From contig OW818687.1 of the NCBI GenBank assembly GCA_942493275.1, positions 2,108,001 through 2,172,000 on the forward strand: DNA of 64,000 nucleotides, given 5' to 3'. Origin of the DNA: G942493275 sp942493275 (lineage in GTDB: Bacteria > Actinomycetota > Coriobacteriia > Anaerosomatales > PHET01). Numbering within the stretch: the stretch's first letter is position 1; the number at the start of each line of letters is the position of its first letter. The notes under the pieces were generated by a model, which was not told the DNA's origin, ran no database searches, and saw only the letters and a program-made list of their open reading frames with translations. Made by a program: the position numbers and the translations under genes. Below, in pieces: positions 47,254 to 56,150 of this stretch.

Positions 47254-48525
47254 GTGTCGGACCATGCTCAGGCTCTTCTCGCGCTCGAAGACGGGACGGT
47301 CTTTCGCGGCCGCGCTTGCGGTGCCTCGGGTGAGGCGTCCGGCGAGCTGTGCTTCAACACGTCGATGGCCGGCTATCAGGAGGTCCTGACGGACCCGAGC
47401 TACGCCGGGCAGATCGTCACCATGACGTCGCCGCACATCGGCAACTACGGCGTCAACGGCGCCGACATGGAGTCGGTGGGTGTCTCGGCGACCGGATTCG
47501 TGGTGCGCGAGATGTCGGACGTGCCTTCCAGCTGGCGCAGCGAGGAGTCGCTGCCGGCGTTTCTGGAGCGCAGCGGAGTGGTTGCGATCGACGGAGTGGA
47601 CACGCGCCGCATCGTACGCCACCTGCGTGAGCGCGGCGCGATGCGCGCCGTCATCTCGACCATCGACCTCGACGAGGCGTCGCTTGTTGCCAAGGCGCAG
47701 GCGTCGCCCGGGCTGGTCGGCCGCGATCTCGTGCGCGAGGTCGCCGTCTCAGAGGCGTACGTCTGGGGCGAGCCGGTGCCGGGTCACGGCCTGCCGGTCG
47801 ATACCGGCGTACTGCCCGTCGAGCAGCCGTTCAGGGTCGTTGCGATGGATTCCGGCGTGAAGTTCAACATCTTGCGGAGGCTCACCGAGCACGGCTGCGA
47901 CGTCCGCGTTGTTCCGCCGACGACCTCGGCCGAGGAGGTTCTTGCGCTCGACCCCCACGGCGTCTTTCTCGCCAACGGTCCGGGCGACCCTTCTGCGGTG
48001 GACTACCTCTACGGCACGCTTCGCGAACTCATCGGCGTGAAGCCGGTGTTTGGAATCTGCCTGGGGCATCAGATGCTTTCGCTGGCGGTGGGCGCGAAGA
48101 CCTACAAGCTCAAGTACGGCCACCGGGGCGGGAACCAGCCGGTCAAGAACCTGATCACCGGGCAGGTCGAGATCACGAGCCAGAATCACGGGTTCTGCGT
48201 GGACTTCGGCAGTATCGGCGCGCTCGACGTCGAATCAAGCGGGGGAGTCGAGCTGGATACGGCGGACCTCGGCGCATGGGTGCGTGCGGGAGTGGCGCCG
48301 GTGGTTACCTCCGAGCGGTTCGGTCGCGTGCAGCTCACGCACGTGAACCTCAACGACATGACCACCGAGGGCATCCGGCTTCTGGACACGCCGGCGTTCT
48401 CGGTGCAGTACCACCCGGAGGCCGCTCCGGGACCGCACGACGCGAAGTACCTGTTCGGGGCGTTCACGCGCCTGATGGAGGGACGATCGGACTACCTGGC
48501 CCCGTCCGGATCGGTAAGGGAGTAG
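47254..48525 (+). CDS. carA: Carbamoyl phosphate synthase, small (glutaminase) subunit
   Basis: A 423-residue subunit that hydrolyses glutamine and channels ammonia to CarB. The N-terminal domain has LALEDGTVFRG and GELCFNTSMAGYQEVLTDPSYAGQIV. The class I amidotransferase domain has the nucleophile Cys in FGICLGHQML near residue 270 and the His-Glu pair in VQYHPEAAPGP near 390. The length is slightly longer than usual from a C-terminal tail (MEGRSDYLAPSGSVRE). The GTG immediately follows the pyrC stop. It is separated from carB by a universal stress protein gene, which is not normal for this pair. Confidence 0.96.
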   Translation: MSDHAQALLALEDGTVFRGRACGASGEASGELCFNTSMAGYQEVLTDPSYAGQIVTMTSPHIGNYGVNGADMESVGVSATGFVVREMSDVPSSWRSEESLPAFLERSGVVAIDGVDTRRIVRHLRERGAMRAVISTIDLDEASLVAKAQASPGLVGRDLVREVAVSEAYVWGEPVPGHGLPVDTGVLPVEQPFRVVAMDSGVKFNILRRLTEHGCDVRVVPPTTSAEEVLALDPHGVFLANGPGDPSAVDYLYGTLRELIGVKPVFGICLGHQMLSLAVGAKTYKLKYGHRGGNQPVKNLITGQVEITSQNHGFCVDFGSIGALDVESSGGVELDTADLGAWVRAGVAPVVTSERFGRVQLTHVNLNDMTTEGIRLLDTPAFSVQYHPEAAPGPHDAKYLFGAFTRLMEGRSDYLAPSGSVRE

Positions 48526-48527
48526 AG

Positions 48528-49355
48528 ATGGCGCTCAAAAGGATGCTGTTGCCGATCGGCTCCGAGGTGCGGGACAGAAAGCTCCTGCAGTTCGCCTGCG
48601 GCTTGACGGCGCAGGGCGTGAGAGAGCTGCTGGTCGTCAACGTCGTTGACGCTTCCACCCTCGAGCCGCCGGTCCTGATCCGCGAGGTCGAACGCGCGCG
48701 CCAGGAGATGCTCGAGATCGCGGCTCCGTACGCTGAGTGCGGCATGAGCATCGAGGTTCGCGTGGTCACCGGCGAGGTGTTCGACTCGATCATGGCTGCT
48801 GCGCACCAGGGCAACGTCGACGTCATCTGCTGTGCGACGGAGGGCAAGTCCTTCATCGACTACCTGTTCTCGGGCTCCATCTCCGAGGACCTCGCGCTCA
48901 AGGGCGACGAGCGCACAATGAGCGTGCACTACGACGTCCTTCTGTCCGAGGAAGACGCCGGTGAGGTCGCGCGCCGTTTCGCGCGCCGCCTGGTGGTGCC
49001 GACCGACTTCTCCGGTTCGGCGATGCGCGCGTTTCTCTCGGCGTTCGACCGGCCCAAAGAGGCGATCGGCACGGTGCACCTGGTTCACGTGCTCTCCGAC
49101 GACGAGAGTCGCGCTGACGCCGAGGCGCACATGGTCGCGCTCAGGTCACTGGCCGAGGAGAACGAGGTCGACGTCGTGTGCGACATCATCGGCGGCAACC
49201 CGCAGACAACGATCCTCGACTACATGCGCGACATCGGTGCGACCGGCGTCATCACCGGACGCCGTGGTCGCAGCCGCATCGGACGAGGCCTTCTCGGAAG
49301 TGTGTCGATGAAGCTTCTGCAAGAGGCGCCCGTCCCTGTCGTCATCCAGCCCTAG
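48528..49355 (+). CDS. Tandem universal stress protein, inserted between carA and carB
   Basis: A 275-residue protein with two UspA domains in tandem (about residues 1-145 and 150-275). The second domain has the ATP-binding G-x2-G-x9-G(S/T) motif in TGRRGRSRIGRGLLGSVSMKLL near 245-266; in the first the matching region (TEGKSFIDYLFSGSISEDL, about 109-127) is diverged. AAGGGAG precedes the ATG, two bases after the carA stop, so it is translated in the pyr transcript. Usp proteins bind ATP and act in stress and energy sensing. A place in the middle of the pyrimidine operon suggests it responds to nucleotide or ATP supply, which is inference. Confidence 0.88.
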   Translation: MALKRMLLPIGSEVRDRKLLQFACGLTAQGVRELLVVNVVDASTLEPPVLIREVERARQEMLEIAAPYAECGMSIEVRVVTGEVFDSIMAAAHQGNVDVICCATEGKSFIDYLFSGSISEDLALKGDERTMSVHYDVLLSEEDAGEVARRFARRLVVPTDFSGSAMRAFLSAFDRPKEAIGTVHLVHVLSDDESRADAEAHMVALRSLAEENEVDVVCDIIGGNPQTTILDYMRDIGATGVITGRRGRSRIGRGLLGSVSMKLLQEAPVPVVIQP

Positions 49356-49391
49356 TCAGCCCGAACACGCCCACCCGCGACAAGGAGCCAC

Positions 49392-52300
49392 ATGCCCCGC
49401 CGCGAAGACATCAGCAAGATCCTCGTCATCGGTTCAGGACCCATCATCATCGGCCAGGCGTGCGAGTTCGATTACTCGGGCGCGCAGGCGTGCAAGGTTC
49501 TTCGTGATGACGGCTTCGAAGTCGTGCTCGTCAACAGCAACCCGGCGACGATAATGACCGACCCGGGCCTCGCCTCGCGCACGTACGTCGAGCCCATCAC
49601 CCCTGAGTTCGTCGAGAAGGTCATCGCGGTCGAGCGCCCGGATGCGCTGCTGCCCACCCTCGGCGGTCAGACGGGTCTCAACTGCGCGATGGCGCTCGCA
49701 GAGTCGGGCGTGCTCGACAAGTACGGGGTCGAGCTCATCGGCGCCAAGGCCGACGTCATCGCGAAGGGCGAGGACCGCCGGCTCTTTGGCGAGGCGATGG
49801 CGGCTATCGGCCTTGAGGTCGCCAAGAGCGGCTACGCGCACACGATCGAGGAGGCGGAGCAGATCACTGCTCGGCTCGGCTTCCCGATCGTCATCCGCCC
49901 AAGCTTCACGATGGGTGGCGCGGGCGGCGGCATCGCCTACAACGCCGAGGAGTTCCGCGACATCGTGAGCCACGGGCTCGCGCTCTCTCCGGTCAGCGAG
50001 GTGCTCATCGAGGAGAGCATCATCGGCTGGAAGGAGTTCGAGATGGAGGTGATGCGCGACGTCGCTGACAACGCGGTCATCGTGTGCTCCATCGAGAACT
50101 TCGACCCCATGGGCATCCATACGGGTGACTCGGTCACCGTCGCGCCGGCTCAGACGCTCACGGACCGCGAGTACCAGACCATGCGCGACGCCTCGATAGC
50201 GATTCTTCGCGAGGTCGGTGTCGAGACCGGTGGCTCGAACGTGCAGTTCGCGATCAACCCCGTCGACGGGCGCATGGTCGTCATCGAGATGAACCCCCGC
50301 GTATCTCGCTCCTCGGCGCTCGCATCCAAGGCGACCGGCTTTCCGATCGCCAAGATCGCGGCCAAGCTCGCCGTGGGCTACACGCTCGACGAGATTGACA
50401 ACGACATCACCAAGGAGACGCCGGCCTGCTTCGAGCCGAGCATCGACTATACGGTCGTGAAGGTGCCGCGCTTCGCCTTCGAGAAGTTCAAGGGCACTGA
50501 CGAGACGCTCACCACGCGCATGAAGAGCGTCGGCGAGGTCATGGCGATCGGTCGTACGTTCGAAGAGGCACTCGGCAAGGCCATGCGCTCGCTCGAGAAC
50601 GGGCGTGGCGGGCTTGGCGCCGACGGCAAGGACGTCTTCCAGGAGCACAAATTCGACGAGTTCCTCGCGGTTCCCAACGAGAACCGGCTCTTCTACCTCG
50701 CCGAGGCCATGCGCCGCGGCCGTACCTGCGAAGAGCTGCACGCGATCACCAGGATCGATCCGTGGTTCCTCGGCAGGATGGAGCGCATGATTGCGATGGA
50801 GAAGCGCATCGCGGCGCAGTCGCTCGACTCCATCAGCGCCGATGAGCTCGGCGAGGCGAAGCGCCACGGCCTGTCCGACGTGCAGATCGCTCACCTGACC
50901 GGCACGAGCGAGGCGAGCGTGCGCGCGGTGCGCAAGGCGCGCGGCGTGAAGCCGACCTTCAAGTCGGTGGACACGTGCGCCGCCGAGTTCGCCGCCGCCA
51001 CCCCGTACTACTACAAGACGTACGAGGACGAAGACGAGGTCACCCCCGCCGAGAAGCCCCGCGCCATGATCTTGGGCGCCGGCCCCAACCGCATCGGCCA
51101 GGGAATCGAGTTCGACTACTGCTGCGTGCATGCGGCGTACGCACTGTCCGAGATGGGTTACGAGACGGTGATGGTGAACTGCAACCCGGAGACGGTCTCG
51201 ACCGACTACGACACCAGCGACCGCCTCTATTTCGAGCCGCTGACATTCGAGGACGTCATGGATATCGTCGACGTCGAGAACCCGGTCGGCTGCGTGGTCA
51301 CCTTCGGCGGCCAGACGCCGCTCAAGCTCGCCAAGGCCCTCGAGGCTGCCGGCGTCCCGATCATGGGTACCAAGCCCGAGGCCATCGACCTGGCCGAGGA
51401 CCGCAGGCGCTTCAGCGCGATCCTCGACGAGCTCGGCATCGCGTATCCGGATGCGGGAACCGCCAACACCTTCGAGGAAGCCCTTGCGGTCGCGCGCTCG
51501 ATCGGCTTTCCGCTGCTCGTGCGCCCGAGCTACGTGCTCGGCGGACGCGGGATGGTCATCGCCTACAACGAGCAGTACCTCGAGCGCTACATGGCCGAGG
51601 CCGTGAAGGTCTCGCCGGAGCACCCGGTGCTGCTCGACAAGTTCCTCGAGGGTGCGATCGAAGTCGACGTGGACGCGGTCTGTGACGGCGAGAACGTCTA
51701 CATCGGTGGCGTCATGGAGCACATCGAGGAGGCGGGCATCCACTCCGGCGACTCGGCGTGCTGCATCCCGCCGTTCAGCCTCGGTTCCGAGACCGTCAAT
51801 GGCATCCGCGAGCAGGCCAAAGCGCTCGCGATGCGCCTTGGCGTACAGGGACTGATGAACGTGCAGTTCGCGGTCAAGGACCAGGCGATCTACGTGCTCG
51901 AGGTCAACCCCCGCGCAAGCCGTACCGTGCCGTTCGTCAGCAAGGCGACCGGTGTGCCGCTCGCCAAGGTCGCCGCGCGAGTGATGGCGGGCCAGAAGCT
52001 CGCCGACATGGGGCTTCCGGCTGACGATCGCGAACTGTCGCGCTTCTGCGTCAAAGAAGCGGTCATGCCGTTCGGACGCTTCCCGGGCGCCGACTCGGTC
52101 CTCGGGCCCGAGATGAAGTCCACCGGCGAGGTCATGGGCGTCGCGAGCGACTTCCCGGCGGCCTACGCCAAGTCGCAGCTCGCAATCGACTACTCGCTTC
52201 CCACGAGCGGTACGGCGTTCGTCTCGGTGTGCGAGCGCGACAAGCGCCAGGTCGTGCCGCTCGCCAAGCACCTGCAACTCCTCGGCTTCTCGATCATGTC

Positions 52301-52634
52301 GACGCGCGGCACCGCCAAGGTCCTGCGGGCGGCGGGCATCCCGGTCACCGAGGTCATGAAGAAGCACGAGGGCCGTCCCAACGTCCTCGACGAGATCGCC
52401 AACGGCAAGGTGCAGCTCGTCATCAACACGCCGTTCGGGCAGGAGACGCGCTCGGATGGATACCACATCCGTTCGGCCGCGATCCGGCACGGCATCACCA
52501 ACATAACCACGCTTCCGGCCGCCTCGGCGATCGTCAGCGCCATCGAGGCCGTCAAAGAGCAGCGCCTGGGAGTCTGCGCCCTTCAGGACTTCGACTCCGA
52601 CGAGCCGTGCGTGGTGGGGGAGTTCCTGTCGTGA
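49392..52634 (+). CDS. carB: Carbamoyl phosphate synthase, large subunit
   Basis: A 1080-residue ATP-grasp enzyme making carbamoyl phosphate from bicarbonate, ammonia and two ATP. The two homologous synthetase halves span about residues 1-400 (ILVIGSGPIIIGQACEFDYSG, LPTLGGQTGLNCAM) and 555-935 (MILGAGPNRIGQGIEFDYCCVHAA, VTFGGQTPLKLA). An oligomerisation region lies between, and the methylglyoxal-synthase-like allosteric domain covers about 940-1080, with LGFSIMSTRGTAKVLRAAG. CAAGGAG precedes the ATG by 5 bases. It supplies both pyrimidine and arginine synthesis. An antisense frame spanning almost the whole gene is a GC artefact. Confidence 0.98.
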   Translation: MPRREDISKILVIGSGPIIIGQACEFDYSGAQACKVLRDDGFEVVLVNSNPATIMTDPGLASRTYVEPITPEFVEKVIAVERPDALLPTLGGQTGLNCAMALAESGVLDKYGVELIGAKADVIAKGEDRRLFGEAMAAIGLEVAKSGYAHTIEEAEQITARLGFPIVIRPSFTMGGAGGGIAYNAEEFRDIVSHGLALSPVSEVLIEESIIGWKEFEMEVMRDVADNAVIVCSIENFDPMGIHTGDSVTVAPAQTLTDREYQTMRDASIAILREVGVETGGSNVQFAINPVDGRMVVIEMNPRVSRSSALASKATGFPIAKIAAKLAVGYTLDEIDNDITKETPACFEPSIDYTVVKVPRFAFEKFKGTDETLTTRMKSVGEVMAIGRTFEEALGKAMRSLENGRGGLGADGKDVFQEHKFDEFLAVPNENRLFYLAEAMRRGRTCEELHAITRIDPWFLGRMERMIAMEKRIAAQSLDSISADELGEAKRHGLSDVQIAHLTGTSEASVRAVRKARGVKPTFKSVDTCAAEFAAATPYYYKTYEDEDEVTPAEKPRAMILGAGPNRIGQGIEFDYCCVHAAYALSEMGYETVMVNCNPETVSTDYDTSDRLYFEPLTFEDVMDIVDVENPVGCVVTFGGQTPLKLAKALEAAGVPIMGTKPEAIDLAEDRRRFSAILDELGIAYPDAGTANTFEEALAVARSIGFPLLVRPSYVLGGRGMVIAYNEQYLERYMAEAVKVSPEHPVLLDKFLEGAIEVDVDAVCDGENVYIGGVMEHIEEAGIHSGDSACCIPPFSLGSETVNGIREQAKALAMRLGVQGLMNVQFAVKDQAIYVLEVNPRASRTVPFVSKATGVPLAKVAARVMAGQKLADMGLPADDRELSRFCVKEAVMPFGRFPGADSVLGPEMKSTGEVMGVASDFPAAYAKSQLAIDYSLPTSGTAFVSVCERDKRQVVPLAKHLQLLGFSIMSTRGTAKVLRAAGIPVTEVMKKHEGRPNVLDEIANGKVQLVINTPFGQETRSDGYHIRSAAIRHGITNITTLPAASAIVSAIEAVKEQRLGVCALQDFDSDEPCVVGEFLS

Positions 52635-53443
52635 CGGTGCGACCCACACCCGCGCTCGAACACGTGCGCGTCATCTCCAACGAGCGTGTCGCCCAAGGTG
52701 TTGGCCTGATCGTACTCGACGCCCCGCGATGCGCCGCAAGCGTCCAGCCCGGCCAGTTCGTGCACCTTCGCGTGACCGAGAGTGCGGACCTCATTCTGCG
52801 CCGCCCGTTCTCGGTCCATACAGCGGCCGACGGCCGTATCGAGATCCTCTACCAGGTCCTCGGCGCCGGTACGCTCAGGCTCGCCGAGAAGCAGGCCGGC
52901 GATCGCTCGATGGACCTCGTGGGTCCGCTGGGCCACGGCTGGAAGACTCCCGAAGGCGTCTCGCACGCGCTGCTCGTCGCCGGCGGGCTCGGCGCGGCCC
53001 CCCTCGGCATGCTCGCGGAGCGACTGGCCGAGAAGGGCGTCGCGGTCGTGGTCGCGCAGGGCGCGCCTACCGCGGAGCGGCTCGTGGCTCGCGACCTGTT
53101 CGAGCGTGTCGCGCGCAGGGTCGAGATCGCCACCGACGACGGCAGCGCCGGCACGCACGGCTTCGTGACCCCCGCGACCGATCGCCTCATGGCGTCCGAG
53201 AGCTTCGACGTCGTCTACTGCTGCGGTCCCGAGATGATGCAGCGCATCGTCGCCGGTCAGGCGGCCGCACACGGCATCGCCTGTCAGGTGTCGCTCGAGC
53301 GCCTCATGGCGTGCGGGATCGGCGCGTGCCTGTCGTGCGTCGTCTCCACGACCGACGGCCTGCGCCGCGCCTGCGTCGATGGCCCCGTCTTCGACGCCGG
53401 GGAGGTGTGCTGGGATGCTTCCGAAGTACCTCCGCGCCACTAG
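52631..53443 (+). CDS. pyrK: Dihydroorotate dehydrogenase electron transfer subunit
   Basis: A 270-residue FAD/2Fe-2S protein that passes electrons from PyrD to NAD. The ferredoxin-reductase-like N-terminal part has FVHLRVTESADLILRRPFSVH near residue 38-58. The NAD-binding domain has VAGGLGAAPLGML near 118. The 2Fe-2S cysteines are in ERLMACGIGACLSCVVST and RRACVDGPVF (Cys-x4-Cys-x2-Cys-x12-Cys, about 223-246). The GTG overlaps carB by 4 bases, with GGGGGAG upstream. Presence of pyrK marks the NAD-linked class 1B system, consistent with an anaerobe. Confidence 0.95.
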   Translation: MTVRPTPALEHVRVISNERVAQGVGLIVLDAPRCAASVQPGQFVHLRVTESADLILRRPFSVHTAADGRIEILYQVLGAGTLRLAEKQAGDRSMDLVGPLGHGWKTPEGVSHALLVAGGLGAAPLGMLAERLAEKGVAVVVAQGAPTAERLVARDLFERVARRVEIATDDGSAGTHGFVTPATDRLMASESFDVVYCCGPEMMQRIVAGQAAAHGIACQVSLERLMACGIGACLSCVVSTTDGLRRACVDGPVFDAGEVCWDASEVPPRH

Positions 53444-53452
53444 GAGCGCACG

Positions 53453-54376
53453 ATGACCGCCGTCGACATGCGCGTGTCCATCGGCTCGCTCGAGCTCAAG
53501 AACCCCGTCATGACCGCCTCGGGTACCTTCGCCTCCGGTCGGGAGTTCGCCGACTTCGTCGAACTGTCGCGCCTCGGTGCCGTGGTCACCAAGGGCGTGT
53601 CGCTCAACCCCTGGGCAGGCAACGCAAGTCCTCGCATCGCCGAGACGACCGGCGGGATGCTGAACTCGATCGGCCTGCAGAATCCCGGAGTAGAGGCGTT
53701 CGCGGCCAAGGACCTGGTGTGGCTTCGCGACAACGCTCCCGAGACACCGGTCATCGTGAACGTGAGTGGGCATTCGCTGCCGGAGTACGCGGCGGTCGTG
53801 GAGCGGCTCGAGGCCGAACCGACCATCTCGGCCTACGAGATCAACATCAGCTGCCCCAACGTCGATGCCGGCGGGATGGCTTTTGGCACCTCGTGCCTGG
53901 CGGCGTCCGAGGTCGTCTCGGCGTGCCGGGCCGTCACCGCGCGCCCGCTCATCGTCAAGCTCAGCCCCAACGTCACCGACGTGGCCGAGATCGCTCGCTC
54001 GGTGGAGGCCGCAGGGGCTGACGCGGTGTCACTCATCAACACGCTTCTGGGAATGGCGATCGACGTGGATACCTTCCGGCCCAAGCTCGCACGGGTGGTC
54101 GGAGGCCTGTCCGGCCCGGCCGTCAAACCGGTCGCGCTGCGGATGGTGTGGCAGGTCGCCGGCGCCGTCTCGATCCCGGTGGTGGGCATGGGCGGCATCA
54201 TGACCGCCGAGGACGCCGTCGAGTTCATGCTCGCCGGAGCCGCCGCTGTGGCGGTGGGAACCGCCAACTTCGTCGACCCGACCGCCACCATGCGAATCGT
54301 CGACGGACTCGAGGAGTTCTGCAGGAGCCGGGGAATCGGCGCGGTATCTCAACTTACGGGGGCGCTTGATGCCTGA
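53453..54376 (+). CDS. pyrD: Dihydroorotate dehydrogenase, catalytic subunit (class 1B)
   Basis: A 307-residue FMN enzyme oxidising dihydroorotate to orotate. The active-site base is the cysteine in EINISCPNVDAGGMAFG near residue 135, which defines class 1. TASGTFASGREF near 22, TKGVSLNPWAGN near 47, the phosphate-binding VVGMGGIMTAEDAVEFMLAGAAAVAVGTANF near 243-272 and LINTLLGMAID near 195 are family marks. With PyrK it forms the class 1B heterotetramer that reduces NAD. AGGAG precedes the ATG, and the stop overlaps an alternative pyrF start. Confidence 0.96.
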   Translation: MTAVDMRVSIGSLELKNPVMTASGTFASGREFADFVELSRLGAVVTKGVSLNPWAGNASPRIAETTGGMLNSIGLQNPGVEAFAAKDLVWLRDNAPETPVIVNVSGHSLPEYAAVVERLEAEPTISAYEINISCPNVDAGGMAFGTSCLAASEVVSACRAVTARPLIVKLSPNVTDVAEIARSVEAAGADAVSLINTLLGMAIDVDTFRPKLARVVGGLSGPAVKPVALRMVWQVAGAVSIPVVGMGGIMTAEDAVEFMLAGAAAVAVGTANFVDPTATMRIVDGLEEFCRSRGIGAVSQLTGALDA

Positions 54377-54401
54377 GGACATGCTCGGAGAGGGGGCATC
54401 G

Positions 54402-55115
54402 ATGCGCGAGAAGCTCATCGTCGCGCTGGACTGTGACGCCCACGAGGCGCGCTCGCTCGCGCGCTCGCTGCAGGGTCACGCACAGTGGCTGAAGGTCGGC
54501 ATGACGCTCTACTACGAGACCGGCCCCGAGATCGTGCACCAGCTGCGGGACATGGGCTTCCGCATCTTCCTCGACCTCAAGCTCCACGACATCCCTCACC
54601 AGGCCAAAGGCGCGGCCGAGAAGATCGCGCGTCTCGGCTGCGAGATGTTCACCGTGCATGCCCTCGGTGGTTCGGCGATGGTTCACGCCGCGTGTGAAGG
54701 CGCCGAGCGCGGCGCGCTTGAAGCCGGTCTGCCCGTTCCCTCTGTCATCGCGGTCACCGTGCTCACCAGCATGGACCAGGATGCACTGCACGCGGTCGGC
54801 ATCGACCGGACTCCCGGCGAAGAGGTCACCTTGCTCTCGCGCGTCATGCGCGCCGGGTGTGCGAACGGAGTCGTGTGCTCGCCTCACGAGGCGGCCGAGA
54901 TGAGGAGCGTCTTCGGCGAAGACGCACTCGTGGTCACCCCCGGCGTCAGGCCCAGCTGGTCCGAGAACGGCGATCAACGCCGCGTCATGACGCCCGCGCA
55001 GGCGATCGACGCAGGCGCGAGCCACCTGGTCATAGGCCGCCCGATCACCGCCGCGCCGGTACCGGCCGAGGCGTTCGAGCGAATCGTTGCTGAGATGGAG
55101 GAGTCTTACTCGTGA
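54402..55115 (+). CDS. pyrF: Orotidine-5'-phosphate decarboxylase
   Basis: A 237-residue TIM-barrel enzyme decarboxylating OMP to UMP. The catalytic Asp-Lys-Asp array is in FLDLKLHDIPHQ near residues 57-68. REKLIVALDCD begins the barrel, MFTVHALGG is near 87 and the phosphate-binding VTPGVRPSWS and HLVIGRPITAA complete it. The ATG at 54402 has GGAGAGGGGG 5-7 bases upstream, which is decisive over a TTG/ATG at 54366-54369 that overlaps pyrD. It overlaps pyrE by 4 bases. Confidence 0.96.
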   Translation: MREKLIVALDCDAHEARSLARSLQGHAQWLKVGMTLYYETGPEIVHQLRDMGFRIFLDLKLHDIPHQAKGAAEKIARLGCEMFTVHALGGSAMVHAACEGAERGALEAGLPVPSVIAVTVLTSMDQDALHAVGIDRTPGEEVTLLSRVMRAGCANGVVCSPHEAAEMRSVFGEDALVVTPGVRPSWSENGDQRRVMTPAQAIDAGASHLVIGRPITAAPVPAEAFERIVAEMEESYS

Positions 55116-55702
55116 GCACCCCGATGAACGACGACGAGATACTTGCGGCTCTGAAGAAGACCGATGCGCTGCGAGAGGGGCACTTCGTCCTCACAAGCGG
55201 TCGGCACTCCGGGCGATATGTCCAGTGCGCGCGCGTCTTGGAAGACCCCGCGTTGACCACCGACCTGGCGCGGACCGCTGTCGCCAGACTTCCCAAAGAC
55301 CTGCAGGTAGACATGGTTGCGGCACCGGCGGTCGGCGGGCTCATCATCGGATTCGCGGTGGCACAGGCCCTGGGGGTCAAGTTCATCTTCAGTGAGCGCG
55401 GGGCCGGCGAGATGGTCTTCCGGCGCTCGTTCGTAGTACCCGAAGGAGCTCGCGTGCTGGTGGTCGAGGACGTCGTTACCACAGGTGGCAGCGTTGCCGA
55501 GGTCATTCGTCTGGTCGAAGCCGCCGGGGGCATCGTTGCGGGAGTGGTCTCGCTGATCGACCGCGGAGGGGAGAAGGCCTTCGATGCGGACTTCTGGCCT
55601 CTCCTTCGCCTTGAGGTCGAGTCTTGGGCACCCGACGCGTGTCGCCTGTGCGCCGAAGGAGCCCCCGTCTACTCACCCGGGTCAAGGCGCCTCGCCGAAT
55701 AG
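55112..55702 (+). CDS. pyrE: Orotate phosphoribosyltransferase
   Basis: A 196-residue PRTase that makes OMP from orotate and PRPP. The PRPP motif is VLVVEDVVTTGGSVAEVI near residues 110-127. The N-terminal HFVLTSGRHSGRYVQCARV near 24-42 is typical, as is MVAAPAVGGLIIGFAVAQALG near 70-90. It starts with a GTG overlapping pyrF (GTGA) and ends the operon; a new promoter begins 4 bases after its stop. Confidence 0.96.
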   Translation: MSTPMNDDEILAALKKTDALREGHFVLTSGRHSGRYVQCARVLEDPALTTDLARTAVARLPKDLQVDMVAAPAVGGLIIGFAVAQALGVKFIFSERGAGEMVFRRSFVVPEGARVLVVEDVVTTGGSVAEVIRLVEAAGGIVAGVVSLIDRGGEKAFDADFWPLLRLEVESWAPDACRLCAEGAPVYSPGSRRLAE

Positions 55703-55705
55703 TTC

Positions 55706-55734
55706 TTGGCATTCTCGCAGGTCAGGGGTAGCAT
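55706..55734 (+). promoter_or_regulatory. Promoter of the mihF-gmk-rpoZ unit
   Basis: TTGGCA at 55706-55711 and TAGCAT at 55729-55734 are 17 bp apart, one of the best promoter matches in the window. It lies just after pyrE and 82 bases before mihF. Confidence 0.6.
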
Positions 55735-55815
55735 GAGGTTTCCAGAGGGTGGTGTCGTCGCCGTGGGGATTCGGCGTCGGCTGTGATTACCCCGCCTGGT
55801 AGACGAGGAGGAACC

Positions 55816-56124
55816 ATGGCACTGCCGAATCTGTCGGACGCCGACCGCGCTGCTGCGCTGGCCAAGGCCGCCGAGGCGCGCAAGGCGCGCGCTGAGCTCC
55901 GTGCTTCGATCAAGGCCGGCGACACTTCGTTCGCTGACGTGATGAAGCGCTCGGGCGAGCCGGTCGTCGCCCGTATGAAGGTCGTCACCCTGCTCGAGTC
56001 GCTGCCGGGCTTCGGCAAGGCCAAGGCCGGGAAGCTCATGGAAGAGCTCGAGATCTCCGAGACGCGTCGCGTCCAGGGCCTCGGCGCTCGTCAGCGCGAG
56101 CAGCTCATGGAGCGCCTCGGCTGA
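55816..56124 (+). CDS. mihF: Integration host factor, actinobacterial type (mIHF)
   Basis: A 102-residue DNA-bending nucleoid protein of the actinobacterial mIHF family, unrelated in fold to enteric IHF. The C-terminal part holds the helix-two-turn-helix with ESLPGFGKAKAGKLMEELEISETRRVQGLG near 62-90, the diagnostic segment of the family, and the N-terminal region is the long alpha helix (AALAKAAEARKARAELRASIKAG). GAGGAGG precedes the ATG at 55816; an upstream frame from 55783 is not needed. The order pyrimidine genes-mihF-gmk-rpoZ is an actinobacterial marker. Related proteins drive nucleoid structure and cell differentiation. Confidence 0.94.
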   Translation: MALPNLSDADRAAALAKAAEARKARAELRASIKAGDTSFADVMKRSGEPVVARMKVVTLLESLPGFGKAKAGKLMEELEISETRRVQGLGARQREQLMERLG

Positions 56125-56150
56125 TCGCTTGCGATTCGCCGTAATCTCGC

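Noticed and set aside
49434..52649. A 1071-codon open frame antisense to carB
   Set aside because: Long antisense frames occur opposite conserved genes in high-GC DNA. The product has no family resemblance and is low complexity in Asp, Glu, His and Arg; carB on the other strand is certain.
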